Source: Arthrobacter sp. zg-Y1171 (GTDB lineage Bacteria; Actinomycetota; Actinomycetes; Actinomycetales; Micrococcaceae). From it: 64,000 bases of DNA. A program made the translations under genes and the position numbers. This document shows positions 30,290-40,227 of the stretch, one piece after another. A model generated the notes under the pieces. The model was given only the letters and a program-made list of their open reading frames with translations, had not been told where the DNA came from and did not search any database. Positions within the stretch are counted from its first letter, which is position 1; every line of letters begins with the position of its first letter. The stretch lies in the NCBI RefSeq assembly GCF_025244845.1, contig NZ_CP104264.1:1054001-1118000 (forward strand), read 5' to 3'.

Positions 30290-31606
30290 ATGAGTGCAGA
30301 TTGGTCATTTGAAACCCGCCAGATCCATGTAGGCCAGGAGCCCGACGCCGTCACCGGTGCCCGAGCCCTGCCGATCTACCAGACGACATCCTTCGTTTTT
30401 CCGAGTGCAGAGGCCGCCGCGAACCGGTTTGCCCTGGCCGAACTGGAACCGATCTACACCCGGATCGGCAACCCTACCCAGGAAGCGGTGGAAAACCGGA
30501 TCGCTTCCCTTGAGGGCGGCGTCGGCGCCCTGCTGCTCGCGTCCGGGCAGGCGGCCGAAACCTTCGCGCTGCTGAACCTGGCGCAGGCCGGTGACCATGT
30601 GGTCGCCAGCCCCAGCCTCTACGGCGGCACCTACAACCTGCTGAAGCACACCCTGAAGCGGTTCGGCATTGAAACCACCTTCGTGCAGGACCCGGACAAC
30701 CTGGACCACTGGCGCGATGCCGTCCGGCCCAATACCAAGGCCTTCTTCGGCGAGGTGGTCTCCAACCCCCGGCAGGATGTCCTGGACCTGGAAGGCATCA
30801 GCGCCGTGGCCCATGAGGCGGGCGTGCCGCTGATCGTGGACAACACGCTGTCGACGCCGTACCTCATCCGTCCGATCGAATGGGGAGCCGACATTGTGGT
30901 CCACTCGGCCACGAAGTACCTCGGCGGGCACGGGACGGCCATTGCCGGCGTCATCGTCGATTCGGGCAACTTCGACTTCGCCGCGGACCCGGAGAAGTTC
31001 CCCGGGTTCAACACCCCGGACGAAAGCTACAACGGGCTCGTCTACGCCCGGGACCTGGGCGTCAACGGGGCCCTCGGAGCGAACCTGGCCTTCATCCTGA
31101 AGGCGAGGGTGCAGCTGCTGCGGGACCTCGGGTCCGCGGTGTCGCCGTTCAACGCGTTCCTGATTGCCCAGGGACTGGAAACGCTGAGCCTGCGGGTGGA
31201 GCGGCACGTATCCAACGCCGTCGCCGTAGCGAACTGGCTCGAAGGCCACGACGACGTCGTGTCGGTTGCGTATGCGGGCCTGGAGTCCAGCCCGTGGTTT
31301 GCGCGCGGCCGCAAATACGGGCCGCGCGGCACCGGCGCCATTGTCTCCTTCGAGATCGAGGGCGGCGTCGACGCCGGCAAGCGCTTTGTGGACGGACTGG
31401 AGCTGCACTCGCACGTGGCCAATGTTGGAGACGTCCGTTCCCTGGTGATCCACCCGGCGTCGACGACCCACAGCCAACTGGGGGCCGAAGCGCAGCTGGC
31501 CGCAGGGGTCAGCCCGGGGCTGGTGCGGCTCTCGGTGGGCATCGAGCACATCGACGACATCCTCGCGGACCTTGACGCGGGGTTCCGGGCCGCCAAGGGA
31601 GCATAG
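30290..31606 (+). CDS. metY: O-acetylhomoserine aminocarboxypropyltransferase/sulfhydrylase
   Basis: PLP enzyme that combines O-acetyl-L-homoserine with sulfide to give homocysteine (direct sulfhydrylation) or uses methanethiol. It has 438 aa, of Cys/Met-metabolism fold type I. The PLP lysine is in VHSATKYLGGHGTAIAG. The N-terminal GARALPIYQTTSFVF and IYTRIGNPTQEAVE blocks and the C-terminal RLSVGIEHIDDI are standard. GGGAG precedes the ATG. metX starts 5 bp after the stop. Controlled by the SAM-IV riboswitch upstream. Confidence 0.96.
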   Translation: MSADWSFETRQIHVGQEPDAVTGARALPIYQTTSFVFPSAEAAANRFALAELEPIYTRIGNPTQEAVENRIASLEGGVGALLLASGQAAETFALLNLAQAGDHVVASPSLYGGTYNLLKHTLKRFGIETTFVQDPDNLDHWRDAVRPNTKAFFGEVVSNPRQDVLDLEGISAVAHEAGVPLIVDNTLSTPYLIRPIEWGADIVVHSATKYLGGHGTAIAGVIVDSGNFDFAADPEKFPGFNTPDESYNGLVYARDLGVNGALGANLAFILKARVQLLRDLGSAVSPFNAFLIAQGLETLSLRVERHVSNAVAVANWLEGHDDVVSVAYAGLESSPWFARGRKYGPRGTGAIVSFEIEGGVDAGKRFVDGLELHSHVANVGDVRSLVIHPASTTHSQLGAEAQLAAGVSPGLVRLSVGIEHIDDILADLDAGFRAAKGA

Positions 31607-31611
31607 CGACT

Positions 31612-32754
31612 GTGTCCCGGCATCCGGCACCCCGGCACGAGCCGCTGACGGTGCCCCCGCTGCGGCACCCCGCCGATGGGGTGCTGCAGTACGCCGCCAT
31701 CGGCGGACTGGAGCTGGAAACCGGCGGGTACCTGCCCGACGTCGTCCTGGCCTACGAGACGTGGGGGCAGCTGGACCCGGACGCCGGCAACGCCGTGCTG
31801 ATTCCGCATGCGCTGACCGGCAGCACCCACGTAGCCCGCGGGAGCAGCACCGAACCGGGCTGGTGGGAGGAGCTTGTGGGCCCGGGCCGGACCGTGGACA
31901 CTAACCGGTACTTCGTGGTCTCGGTCAACATGCTGGGCGGGTGCTACGGCTCCACCGGGCCTGCCTCGCCGGACCCGGACGGATTGGCCTGGGGCTCACG
32001 GTTTCCGTTTGTCACCATCCGGGATTCGGTCCGGGCGGAGGCCCGGCTGGCGGACCGGCTCGGCATTGCCCGGTGGCATGCCGTGCTGGGCGGTTCGCTC
32101 GGGGGAGCGCGGGCGCTGGAATGGGCGGTGACCGAACCGGACCGGGTGCTGCACTGCGGGGTAATCGCAGCCACCGCAGCCAGCACGGCCGAGCAGATCG
32201 CGTTTGCCCAGGCGCAGCTGGCCGCTATCCGGCTGGATCCGGATTTCAACGGCGGGGACTATTACAACGGCATTCCTCCGCTGGCCGGGCTCGGCCTGGC
32301 CCGCCGCATTGCGCACATTACCTACCGGTCCGAACCGGAACTGGAATACCGGTTCGGGCGCAGTTCCCAGGCTTCCGAGGACCCCTTCGGCGCCGCCTCC
32401 CCGGCAGGAAGGGGCCGGTACTCCGTGGAGAGCTACCTGGACCACCAGGCCCGAAAACTGGCCGACCGGTTTGATGCCAACAGCTACCTGGTGCTCACCG
32501 AAGCCCTGGTCAGCCACGACGTCGCCCGGGGCCGGGGAACCCTGCGCGCGGCGCTCGCAGGCACGACGGCGGACTTCTTCATTGCCGCGGTGGAATCGGA
32601 CCGGCTCTACTTTCCCCAGCAGTCGGCGGATCTGGCAGCGGCCCTGCCCCGGGGAACGCAGGTCCATCTCATTCGGGCGCCCATCGGGCATGACGGGTTC
32701 CTGACCAGCGTCCGGGAGATTTCCGGTGCCTTGAAGCGGGAGGTGTTCGGGTAG
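31612..32754 (+). CDS. metX: homoserine O-acetyltransferase
   Basis: Acetylates L-homoserine with acetyl-CoA to supply MetY. An alpha/beta-hydrolase-fold enzyme of 380 aa. HALTGSTHVARG forms the oxyanion region. The nucleophile serine lies in VLGGSLGGARALEWA, and the C-terminal IGHDGFLTSV carries the catalytic His. GTG start immediately after metY; the two share the riboswitch. The 3' end is only 5 bp from the convergent VOC gene. Confidence 0.95.
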   Translation: MSRHPAPRHEPLTVPPLRHPADGVLQYAAIGGLELETGGYLPDVVLAYETWGQLDPDAGNAVLIPHALTGSTHVARGSSTEPGWWEELVGPGRTVDTNRYFVVSVNMLGGCYGSTGPASPDPDGLAWGSRFPFVTIRDSVRAEARLADRLGIARWHAVLGGSLGGARALEWAVTEPDRVLHCGVIAATAASTAEQIAFAQAQLAAIRLDPDFNGGDYYNGIPPLAGLGLARRIAHITYRSEPELEYRFGRSSQASEDPFGAASPAGRGRYSVESYLDHQARKLADRFDANSYLVLTEALVSHDVARGRGTLRAALAGTTADFFIAAVESDRLYFPQQSADLAAALPRGTQVHLIRAPIGHDGFLTSVREISGALKREVFG

Positions 32755-32759
32755 GACGC

Positions 32760-33539
32760 TTAGGCGTCCGGGGCCTCCATCAGCCAAAACGCTGCTCCGG
32801 TGGGGTCGGCCAGCTGGACCATCCGGCCGAAGTCCGAATCCTCGGGCACACTCAGCACCGATCCGCCCAGCTGCTCCGCCTGCTCGGCCGCGGCGTCGAT
32901 ATCGGCATGGCCGAAGTAGATCTCCCAGTGTGAGGGGATGTCCTCCGGCAGTTCAGCGGCGGCATCCATCACCCCGGCCACCGGGCGGCCGTTGCTCTGC
33001 AGCGTGGTGTAGCGGAACTCGTCCGTGTCTGAGAGGACCTCCGTTTCCCAGCCGAACACGTTCCGGTAAAACGCCAGGGCCGCCGGATAGTCATTGGTCA
33101 TGAGCTCGTACCAGACCGGTGCCCGGGTCTCATCGATCCGCGCGAATCCCCGGTGGGTGTCCGGCTGCCAGACACCGATGGCCGCTCCGGTGGGGTCGCC
33201 GAGCACCGCCGCCGTGCCCTGGTCCAGGGCACGCGCCGGGTCCAGCATCACCTGTCCTCCGGCGGCGGCAGCGGAACCGGCTGTGGCGCCGGCGTTGTCA
33301 GAGGCAAGGTACACCGTCCAGAAATCCGGGAACGTGTTCTCCGGCGGTTTCTGCATCATGCCGGCCACCACGTCTCCGTTGTGCCGGAAGTGGAGGTAAT
33401 GACCGGATTCCCTGCCCAGGTCCACGGCGTCCCAGCCGAGCAGCCCGGCGTAGAACTCCCGGGCCCGGGCAGGATCGGAGGAGGCCAGATCCGCCCAGCA
33501 GGGGGAACCGGAAGGGAAACGTTCGGGTGCAGCAGGCAT
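32760..33539 (-). CDS. two-module VOC family protein
   Basis: A 259-aa protein with two tandem glyoxalase-like modules (about residues 10-125 and 140-255). Each has the pattern PARAREFYAGLLGWD or PAALAFYRNVFGWE and ends in LGDPTGAAIGVWQP or LADPTGAAFWLME. ATG 33539 is preceded by GGAAAAGGG; the frame stays open upstream but without family match. Similar proteins occur beside antibiotic-biosynthesis or resistance genes, but nothing here fixes a substrate. Confidence 0.88.
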   Translation of the reverse strand: MPAAPERFPSGSPCWADLASSDPARAREFYAGLLGWDAVDLGRESGHYLHFRHNGDVVAGMMQKPPENTFPDFWTVYLASDNAGATAGSAAAAGGQVMLDPARALDQGTAAVLGDPTGAAIGVWQPDTHRGFARIDETRAPVWYELMTNDYPAALAFYRNVFGWETEVLSDTDEFRYTTLQSNGRPVAGVMDAAAELPEDIPSHWEIYFGHADIDAAAEQAEQLGGSVLSVPEDSDFGRMVQLADPTGAAFWLMEAPDA

Positions 33540-33656
33540 GGCGGGCCCTTTTCCGGAGGAACGGCAGGGGATATCCGCAGTTATACCAACCCCGTTCGGC
33601 GGACAACAGGGGCCTACCCCTTGCCCGCCGCGGCAATTCATGGGAGAACATTCCCC

Positions 33657-34097
33657 ATGGCAGATCGGATCTCGCTTTCCGGCCGGGCGCAGTGCACCCC
33701 GGAGGTTCTCTGGCACGTGCTCGTTGATAACCGGGCGTCCTGGTGGCCGGACATGGACTTCGCCGCGCATCCGGGAGCGCCCCTGAAGGAACGGTGGAGC
33801 GAGGACGGAGTGGAGCACACCGCCACCGGTACGGTCCTGGCCGTCGCCCCCGGCCGGCTGCTTTCCTTCCGCTGGACCGCACCCGAATGGGGTGCCCATA
33901 CGGTGGTCAGTTTCGAACTGACCGACGAAATAGATGCCACGGGGGTAGCGGTGACCGAGAGCGGCTTTGCGGCGCTCGACGCCGGCGTGGGCGCCGAACT
34001 CTCCGCAGCCCACCGGGAAGGCTGGGCCTTCCACCTGGCGAACCTCATTGAGCAGGCCGAAAAAACCGACCAGGCGCAGCAGGCGGGCGGTTCCTGA
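33657..34097 (+). CDS. SRPBCC (START-like) domain protein
   Basis: A 146-aa single-domain protein of the AHSA1/polyketide-cyclase-like hydrophobic-ligand fold. Typical elements are the N-terminal ISLSGRAQCTPEVLWHVL, a central RLLSFRWTAPEWG strand and a C-terminal helix (GWAFHLANLIEQAEKT). ATG 33657 follows GGGAGAA; the frame is open upstream without similarity. It is divergent from the VOC gene and convergent with the SGNH gene. Ligand unknown. Confidence 0.85.
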   Translation: MADRISLSGRAQCTPEVLWHVLVDNRASWWPDMDFAAHPGAPLKERWSEDGVEHTATGTVLAVAPGRLLSFRWTAPEWGAHTVVSFELTDEIDATGVAVTESGFAALDAGVGAELSAAHREGWAFHLANLIEQAEKTDQAQQAGGS

Positions 34098-34106
34098 AAA
34101 ACAGGT

Positions 34107-34964
34107 CTAGTCAGCTGATCCCTGCGGCATCCGCTGCCCGAACATCGGGCCGGCCTCTGGACGCTTGGCGGAGATCCCGTCTCCCGAGGACTGGTGCCGC
34201 ACCCGGCGGACCACCCACGGGAACAGGAATTCACGGGCCCAGACCATGTCCTCGGAGCGGGCCGTCCGCCAGTTCTTTGCCGGCAGCGGCTTGGTCTCCA
34301 GGGGCTGCAGCGAATGCGGCACCTGCAGGGTATCCAGCACCATCGCGGCAATGGTGTGGTGTCCCAGCGGGGAGAAATGCAGGCGGTCCGGAGCCCACAT
34401 CTGCGGATCATTCAACTCGCGCAGCGCCCACATGTCGGCAATGACGGCGCCGTGCCGCTTGGCTACGGTCCGCAGGTTTTCGTTGTAGACGGCCGCCCGG
34501 CCCCGGACACTGCCCAGCACAGGGGTACTCCCGAGATCCGGGCCGGTGAACAGGACCACTCCGGCGCCTGATCCGCGCAGCCGGGCCACGGCGCCGTCCA
34601 TGCGTTCGGCGAGCCGGTCCGGATCGCCGCCGGGGCGGATCACGTCGTTGCCGCCTGCGCAGATGGTGACCAGGTCCGGCTTCAGGGCGAGGGCCGGCTC
34701 CAGCTGCTCGTCAATGATCTGGTTCAGCAGCCGTCCCCGGATGGCGAGGTTCGCGTAGGAAAAGTCGGGCTGGCCCAAAGCAAGTTCCTCCGCCACCCGG
34801 TCCGCCCAGCCGCGGTTGCCGCCCGGACTGTCCGGATTGGGATCGCCGATGCCCTCGGTGAAGGAATCGCCCATGGCCACGAACCGGGACCACAGGTGCA
34901 GCGGCTGCTGCTCCTGCCGGGATTCGGGGGCGGAAACGGCTTCGGGCAAGGAATTTGTACTCAC
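34107..34964 (-). CDS. SGNH/GDSL-family hydrolase
   Basis: An esterase/lipase-like serine hydrolase of 285 aa. All four blocks are visible: FVAMGDSFTEG (Ser), an IRGRLLNQ region with Gly, ICAGGNDVIRP (Asn) and APDRLHFSPLGH (Asp and His). There is no signal peptide, so it is probably cytoplasmic. It diverges from the esterase gene at 35038, with a TACG/CGTA-type palindrome between the two starts, implying shared control. Physiological substrate unknown. Confidence 0.9.
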   Translation of the reverse strand: MSTNSLPEAVSAPESRQEQQPLHLWSRFVAMGDSFTEGIGDPNPDSPGGNRGWADRVAEELALGQPDFSYANLAIRGRLLNQIIDEQLEPALALKPDLVTICAGGNDVIRPGGDPDRLAERMDGAVARLRGSGAGVVLFTGPDLGSTPVLGSVRGRAAVYNENLRTVAKRHGAVIADMWALRELNDPQMWAPDRLHFSPLGHHTIAAMVLDTLQVPHSLQPLETKPLPAKNWRTARSEDMVWAREFLFPWVVRRVRHQSSGDGISAKRPEAGPMFGQRMPQGSAD

Positions 34965-34992
34965 CGGTCAATACTTGCAAACCGACCCTTGG

Positions 34993-35006
34993 CTACGCGA
35001 CCGTAG
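34993..35006. promoter_or_regulatory. candidate operator between divergent hydrolase genes
   Basis: CTACG-CGAC-CGTAG is an inverted repeat of 5-bp arms around 4 bp. It lies 28 bp upstream of the SGNH gene start and 31 bp upstream of the esterase start. TACG/CGTA arms are common in actinobacterial TetR-type lipid-gene operators; the regulator is not identified here. Confidence 0.45.
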
Positions 35007-35037
35007 GTTGTAAATACCGGCATGCCAGAATAAAAGC

Positions 35038-35700
35038 ATGACGAAATCCGCGTGGAATCCTGTTGTCCTCTGGTCCAAACCCGAAGCTGAACGGGCCGGC
35101 ACCCCGCTGCTGGTGCTGTTCCACGGATACCTGGCCAATGAAGAGGACCTGATGGGGCTGGCCGATTACCTGCCCTCGGACTTCACCATCGCCTCGGTCC
35201 GGGCGCCGCAGCCCTCCGGGCCGGGCTACACCTGGTTTCCGCTGATGAGCGACGCCGATTACTCAGTGGACGCAGTGGTGGACTCGGTAGCGGACGTGGC
35301 CGCGTGGCTCGACACCGTTCGGGACAATCACACCAGTGTGAGCCTCCTGGGCTTTTCGATGGGGATGGCCGTGGCCACCACCCTCATGCGGCACCGGCCG
35401 CAGGACTTTGCCGCCGTCGTCGGACTCTCCGGTTTTGTGGTCCCTTCGCAGGACAACCCGTTCTTCCACGACGACGAACTGCAGCCGGGCGGCCTGCAGT
35501 TCTTCTGGGGCCGCGACCAGGCTGACCCGGTCATCGACGCGCCGCGGATCGAATACACGCATGCCTGGCTCAATGCCCACACCGCGCTGACCAAGATCCT
35601 CTATTCGAACATGGGCCACGGCATCAACATGCAGGAGCTGGGCCATGTGAAGGAGTTCCTGGTGCATACGGTGCTGCGTGCGGGCACCCGGGCGAACTAG
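35038..35700 (+). CDS. alpha/beta hydrolase, phospholipase/carboxylesterase type
   Basis: A 220-aa serine esterase of the Abhydrolase_2 group. LLVLFHGYLANEEDLMG gives the oxyanion His-Gly. The nucleophile is in VSLLGFSMGMAVATTLM (GFSMG), the acid is likely Asp in RDQADPVID, and the His is in MGHGINMQE. Its stop overlaps that of the S4-domain gene on the other strand at a shared CTAG. Substrate is probably short acyl esters (family knowledge). Confidence 0.9.
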   Translation: MTKSAWNPVVLWSKPEAERAGTPLLVLFHGYLANEEDLMGLADYLPSDFTIASVRAPQPSGPGYTWFPLMSDADYSVDAVVDSVADVAAWLDTVRDNHTSVSLLGFSMGMAVATTLMRHRPQDFAAVVGLSGFVVPSQDNPFFHDDELQPGGLQFFWGRDQADPVIDAPRIEYTHAWLNAHTALTKILYSNMGHGINMQELGHVKEFLVHTVLRAGTRAN

Positions 35701-35927
35701 CCCTCGCGGGTAATCCGCACCGTTTCGCCGTTGACGGAGACGAGGTCGCCGGCGTGCAGCTGGCGGCCGCGGCGCTCTTCTATGTCGCCGTTGACCTTGA
35801 CCATTCCGTCTTCGATCAGCTGTTTGGCCTGGATGCCGTCCTCGGCCAGGTTGGCGAGCTTGAGCAGCTGGCCCAGGCGGATCATTTCGTCGCGGATGGG
35901 AAGGTCTTGGGCATCGGAAGAACTCAT
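35697..35927 (-). CDS. S4-domain RNA-binding protein
   Basis: A small protein (76 aa) that is essentially one S4 domain: IRLGQLLKLANLAEDGIQA, KQLIEDGMVKVNG, RRGRQLHAGDLV, VNGETVRI. This YaaA/RqcP-like type binds rRNA or tRNA. ATG 35927 fits the family, although GGAGG is only one base before it. The frame remains open 28 codons upstream without similarity. It is tail-to-tail with the esterase gene. Confidence 0.87.
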   Translation of the reverse strand: MSSSDAQDLPIRDEMIRLGQLLKLANLAEDGIQAKQLIEDGMVKVNGDIEERRGRQLHAGDLVSVNGETVRITREG

Positions 35928-36004
35928 GCCTCCATTCTGCCCGACTTTCCCGCCGCTGCTTCCGCCGGCCGGTCCGAGCCGTTTGACAGTTGTAGTGTAG
36001 TCGG

Positions 36005-37021
36005 GTGCCAAATGCTGCTGTGCGGATGTCCCCGCTGATCGGTCTGCCCCTGTCCCTCCTTGCCGGGGTTGCCATCCCGTCCCAGGCCCGCGTCAACGGC
36101 GCCCTGGGGGAACGGCTCGACGACGGCCTGGCCGCCGCCCTGGTCAGCTTCCTGGTCGGGCTGGTCGTTATGATCGGCATCAGCCTGGCCCTGCCCCGCG
36201 GCCGGGCCGGCGCCGGGCAGCTGATTCCCTCGCTGCGGGAGCGGCGGTTTCCCCGCTACTACGTGCTGGCCGGCATGATCGGCGGCTACTTCGTCCTCTC
36301 CCAGACCCTGACGGTGGCCGTGCTGGGCGTGGCAGTGTTCACCGTCGCCGCCGTCGCGGGGCAGACCCTCACCGGGCTGGTGGTGGACCGGCTCGGTATC
36401 GGACCGGCCGGCAAGAAGGCGCTGACCGTGATGCGCGTAGTGGGCGCGGTGCTGACGATTGCCGCCGTGGCCTGGGCGGTCAGCCCGAAGCTGGGGGCCG
36501 GGGGAGAGCCGTCCGAATGGCTCCTGCCGGTGCTGCTGCCCCTGACCGCCGGCATGCTGATGAGTTTCCAGCAGGCCATGAACGGCACCACGGGCATGCA
36601 TTACGGCACCCCCATCACCGCCACGCTGGTGAACTTCATTTCCGGCACCGTCCTGCTGGCCGCGATGTGGGGGATCAAGGTGGCGGTTTCGGGACCGGGC
36701 AATCCGCTGCCCGGCGAGTGGTGGCTGTACCTGGGCGGGCCGCTGGGCTGCATCTTCATCGGTGTCGGTGCCCTGCTGGTGCGCAGCCTGGGAGTCCTGC
36801 TGACCAGTCTCGGGCTCATCGGCGGACAGCTGATCGGCTCGCTGCTCCTGGACATTGTCTTCCCCGCGCCGGGCTCGGTAGTAGTGGCGGCAACGGTGCT
36901 CGGCACGCTGCTGACGCTGCTCGCCATCGTGCTGGCCACGCTGCCGTGGAACATGCCCGGCGGCGGTCCGTTCCGCCGCCGTCGTACCGGCGGGCCCCGG
37001 ACGCAGTCCACCCCGCGCTGA
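36005..37021 (+). CDS. YdcZ-type (DUF606) DMT transporter
   Basis: An integral membrane protein of 338 aa with about ten helices made of two DUF606/EamA-like halves. The repeats begin LPLSLLAGVAIPSQARVNG and VLLPLTAGMLMSFQQAMNG, each with the family's conserved Gln and Asn. Starts GTG 36005 or ATG 36026 are possible. Substrate unknown; small metabolite export is typical of the superfamily. Divergent from the S4-domain gene. Confidence 0.87.
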   Translation: MPNAAVRMSPLIGLPLSLLAGVAIPSQARVNGALGERLDDGLAAALVSFLVGLVVMIGISLALPRGRAGAGQLIPSLRERRFPRYYVLAGMIGGYFVLSQTLTVAVLGVAVFTVAAVAGQTLTGLVVDRLGIGPAGKKALTVMRVVGAVLTIAAVAWAVSPKLGAGGEPSEWLLPVLLPLTAGMLMSFQQAMNGTTGMHYGTPITATLVNFISGTVLLAAMWGIKVAVSGPGNPLPGEWWLYLGGPLGCIFIGVGALLVRSLGVLLTSLGLIGGQLIGSLLLDIVFPAPGSVVVAATVLGTLLTLLAIVLATLPWNMPGGGPFRRRRTGGPRTQSTPR

Positions 37022-37211
37022 GCGCGGAAAACGCCGCTCGCGCGGGCCGGTAGGTAAGCGGGGTGTCGCCGCCTTAAGCTGGTAGTTGTAGCTTTGCCCG
37101 GCGGCTCAGAACCGTGCACCCGTTTCGCGGTGGTGCGGATGCCCAAGGGACACCAGAAGAGGACCGCACCCAGCGGCCCCCTCGACACGAAAAGAACGGC
37201 GGTACCATTCC

Positions 37212-38599
<1,388 letters not shown>

Positions 38600-38600
<1 letters not shown>

Positions 38601-39505
38601 TGGCTATTTCGTTCCGCGAATGGCGGGAAGACGACGATCTTAAGCTCAACCAGCTCTGGGGCGACCCGGAGAGTGCGCAGGCCGGGCAGTTCCGTGCCGT
38701 GCTGCGCCCGTCCTCCAATGAGCCGTGGAGCCGCTGCATCGTGGCCGAAGACGACGGCATTCCGGTGGCAGCCGGCGTTGTCTACGAGACGAGCCTGCAC
38801 CCGGACCGGCTGTGGGCCTACGTGGAGGTAGCCCGGGAAAACCGGCGCACCGGCCTGGGCACCACCCTGCTGGGCATGCTGCGCAAGGAAGCCGAGTCGG
38901 CGCCGTCGGGCGTGACCCGGCTCCGCGCCAAGGTGGAGCCGGGTACCCCGGCCGCCGGGTTCGCCGAAGCAGCCGGGCTCGCCCCGATCCAGCGGTCCTG
39001 CGTGGTGCTGGTGGAACCGGGCAAGCTGAAGCTGCCGGTGTTCACCGACGACGGACCCCAGCTGGACGAAGCGGCCACGGGTTCGGTGGAGCTCACCCAG
39101 GCAGTCACGCAGTTCTACAATGCCGTGCATGACTGGGACCGCGCCGACATGACCCTCGGCAAGGCCCAGCAGATGCTGCTCAACGACGCCACCGGTGCTT
39201 CCGGCGCCGTGGTGCTGCGGGACAAGCCGAAGAAGGACGGCGGGAAGATCGCCGCCTTCGCCGTGAGCTACACGCAGGAACGCACGGACGAACCCGCCGA
39301 TGTGCTGGTGGGGTATGACACCACCCTGGACCTCGACGAGGCGCAGGCCGCAGTCGAGTCCCTGGTGGCGATGCTCGCGTACCAGTACCCGGTGCAGCTG
39401 GAAGTGGACGAGTCCATGACCGCAGTGGTCCGGGCCCTGGAACCGCTGATCAAGGCGGGCGTGGCCCGGCAGGTCGGCAGCGAAACGCTGATCCTCAGCG
39501 ACTAG
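38600..39505 (+). CDS. GNAT-fold N-acetyltransferase, two-lobed
   Basis: A 301-aa protein starting at ATG 38600 overlapping the glyQS stop, so translationally coupled. The N-terminal lobe has a complete acetyl-CoA site (YVEVARENRRTGLGTTLLGML). The second half (about 165-301) is a degenerate lobe (SYTQERTDEPADVLVGYD) lacking a clear acetyl-CoA loop, as in MshD-like tandem GNATs. Substrate unknown. Confidence 0.83.
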
Positions 39506-39520
39506 CCTGTCCTGGAACGA

Positions 39521-39559
39521 AAAGAGGCGGCCCCCGCACCATGCGGGGGCCGCCTCTTT
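39521..39559. terminator. strong bidirectional intrinsic terminator
   Basis: An 18-bp perfect stem AAAGAGGCGGCCCCCGCA (39521-39538) with loop CCA and TGCGGGGGCCGCCTCTTT (39542-39559). A/T ends on both strands allow termination of glyQS-GNAT and of the convergent tetR-type gene. Confidence 0.92.
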
Positions 39560-39570
39560 GGCGTCAGGGG

Positions 39571-40155
39571 TCAGGACTGCAGCCGCCCGGACAACGCATA
39601 AAGCACGGCTGCGGCCACATCATCCACGGAACGTTCCGGATCGAACACCAGCCAGTCCAGTGCACCCATCAAAGTGGCGCCAAACACGCTGCCGGCAATC
39701 AGGGTCAGCCGGTCCGATCCGCCGTCGGGCAGGCCGGCGGGCCCGCCGGTCTGACGGATGGGCTCCACGAACTCGGCCAGCGCCTCCTGCCGCAGCAGGT
39801 GCAGGGAGTGCTGCCAGGTGCGGTCTGTGCGCAGGATCTCCGCAGCCATGAGTTTGGCCAGGGCGCGGTTTTCGGACAGCAGCTCCAGCAGGGCGCGGAC
39901 CATCGACTCGATGGCCTGCCAACCGGCCAGGCCGCTGCGCGCGTTCCGGAGGCACTCGGTCAGGGCACCCACACCCTCCAGCAGGAGCTTCTCGAAGAGC
40001 TTGTCCTTGGAGGAGAAGTTGTAATAGAGGCTGCCCTTGGCCACCCCGGCCCGTTCGGCCACGTCGTCCATGGTGGTTCCGGAGATGCCGTTGGCGGCGG
40101 CCAGGTCCAATGCGGCGTCGAGGATGGCGCGCTTGGTGCCGGATTCGCGGGGCAT
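39571..40155 (-). CDS. TetR family transcriptional regulator
   Basis: A 194-aa repressor-type protein. The helix-turn-helix is clear: KRAILDAALDLAAANGISGT, TMDDVAERAGVAKGSLYYNF, SSKDKLFEKLL. The C-terminal ligand domain is variable. The start ATG 40155 lacks a close Shine-Dalgarno. It lies downstream of the AtoE-type transporter on the same strand and may control it, but no palindromic operator was seen. Confidence 0.92.
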   Translation of the reverse strand: MPRESGTKRAILDAALDLAAANGISGTTMDDVAERAGVAKGSLYYNFSSKDKLFEKLLLEGVGALTECLRNARSGLAGWQAIESMVRALLELLSENRALAKLMAAEILRTDRTWQHSLHLLRQEALAEFVEPIRQTGGPAGLPDGGSDRLTLIAGSVFGATLMGALDWLVFDPERSVDDVAAAVLYALSGRLQS

Positions 40156-40227
40156 GCGGTAATGGGTCCTTAGGCGGAAGGGAAATACTGTCCCTTCGAT
40201 CTTAGATGCCGCCGGGCCCGCGCCGGA

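Noticed and set aside
37022..37211. T-box or other riboswitch before glyQS
   Set aside because: No T-box signature (such as a TGGN-containing antiterminator bulge) or terminator pair was found in the leader.
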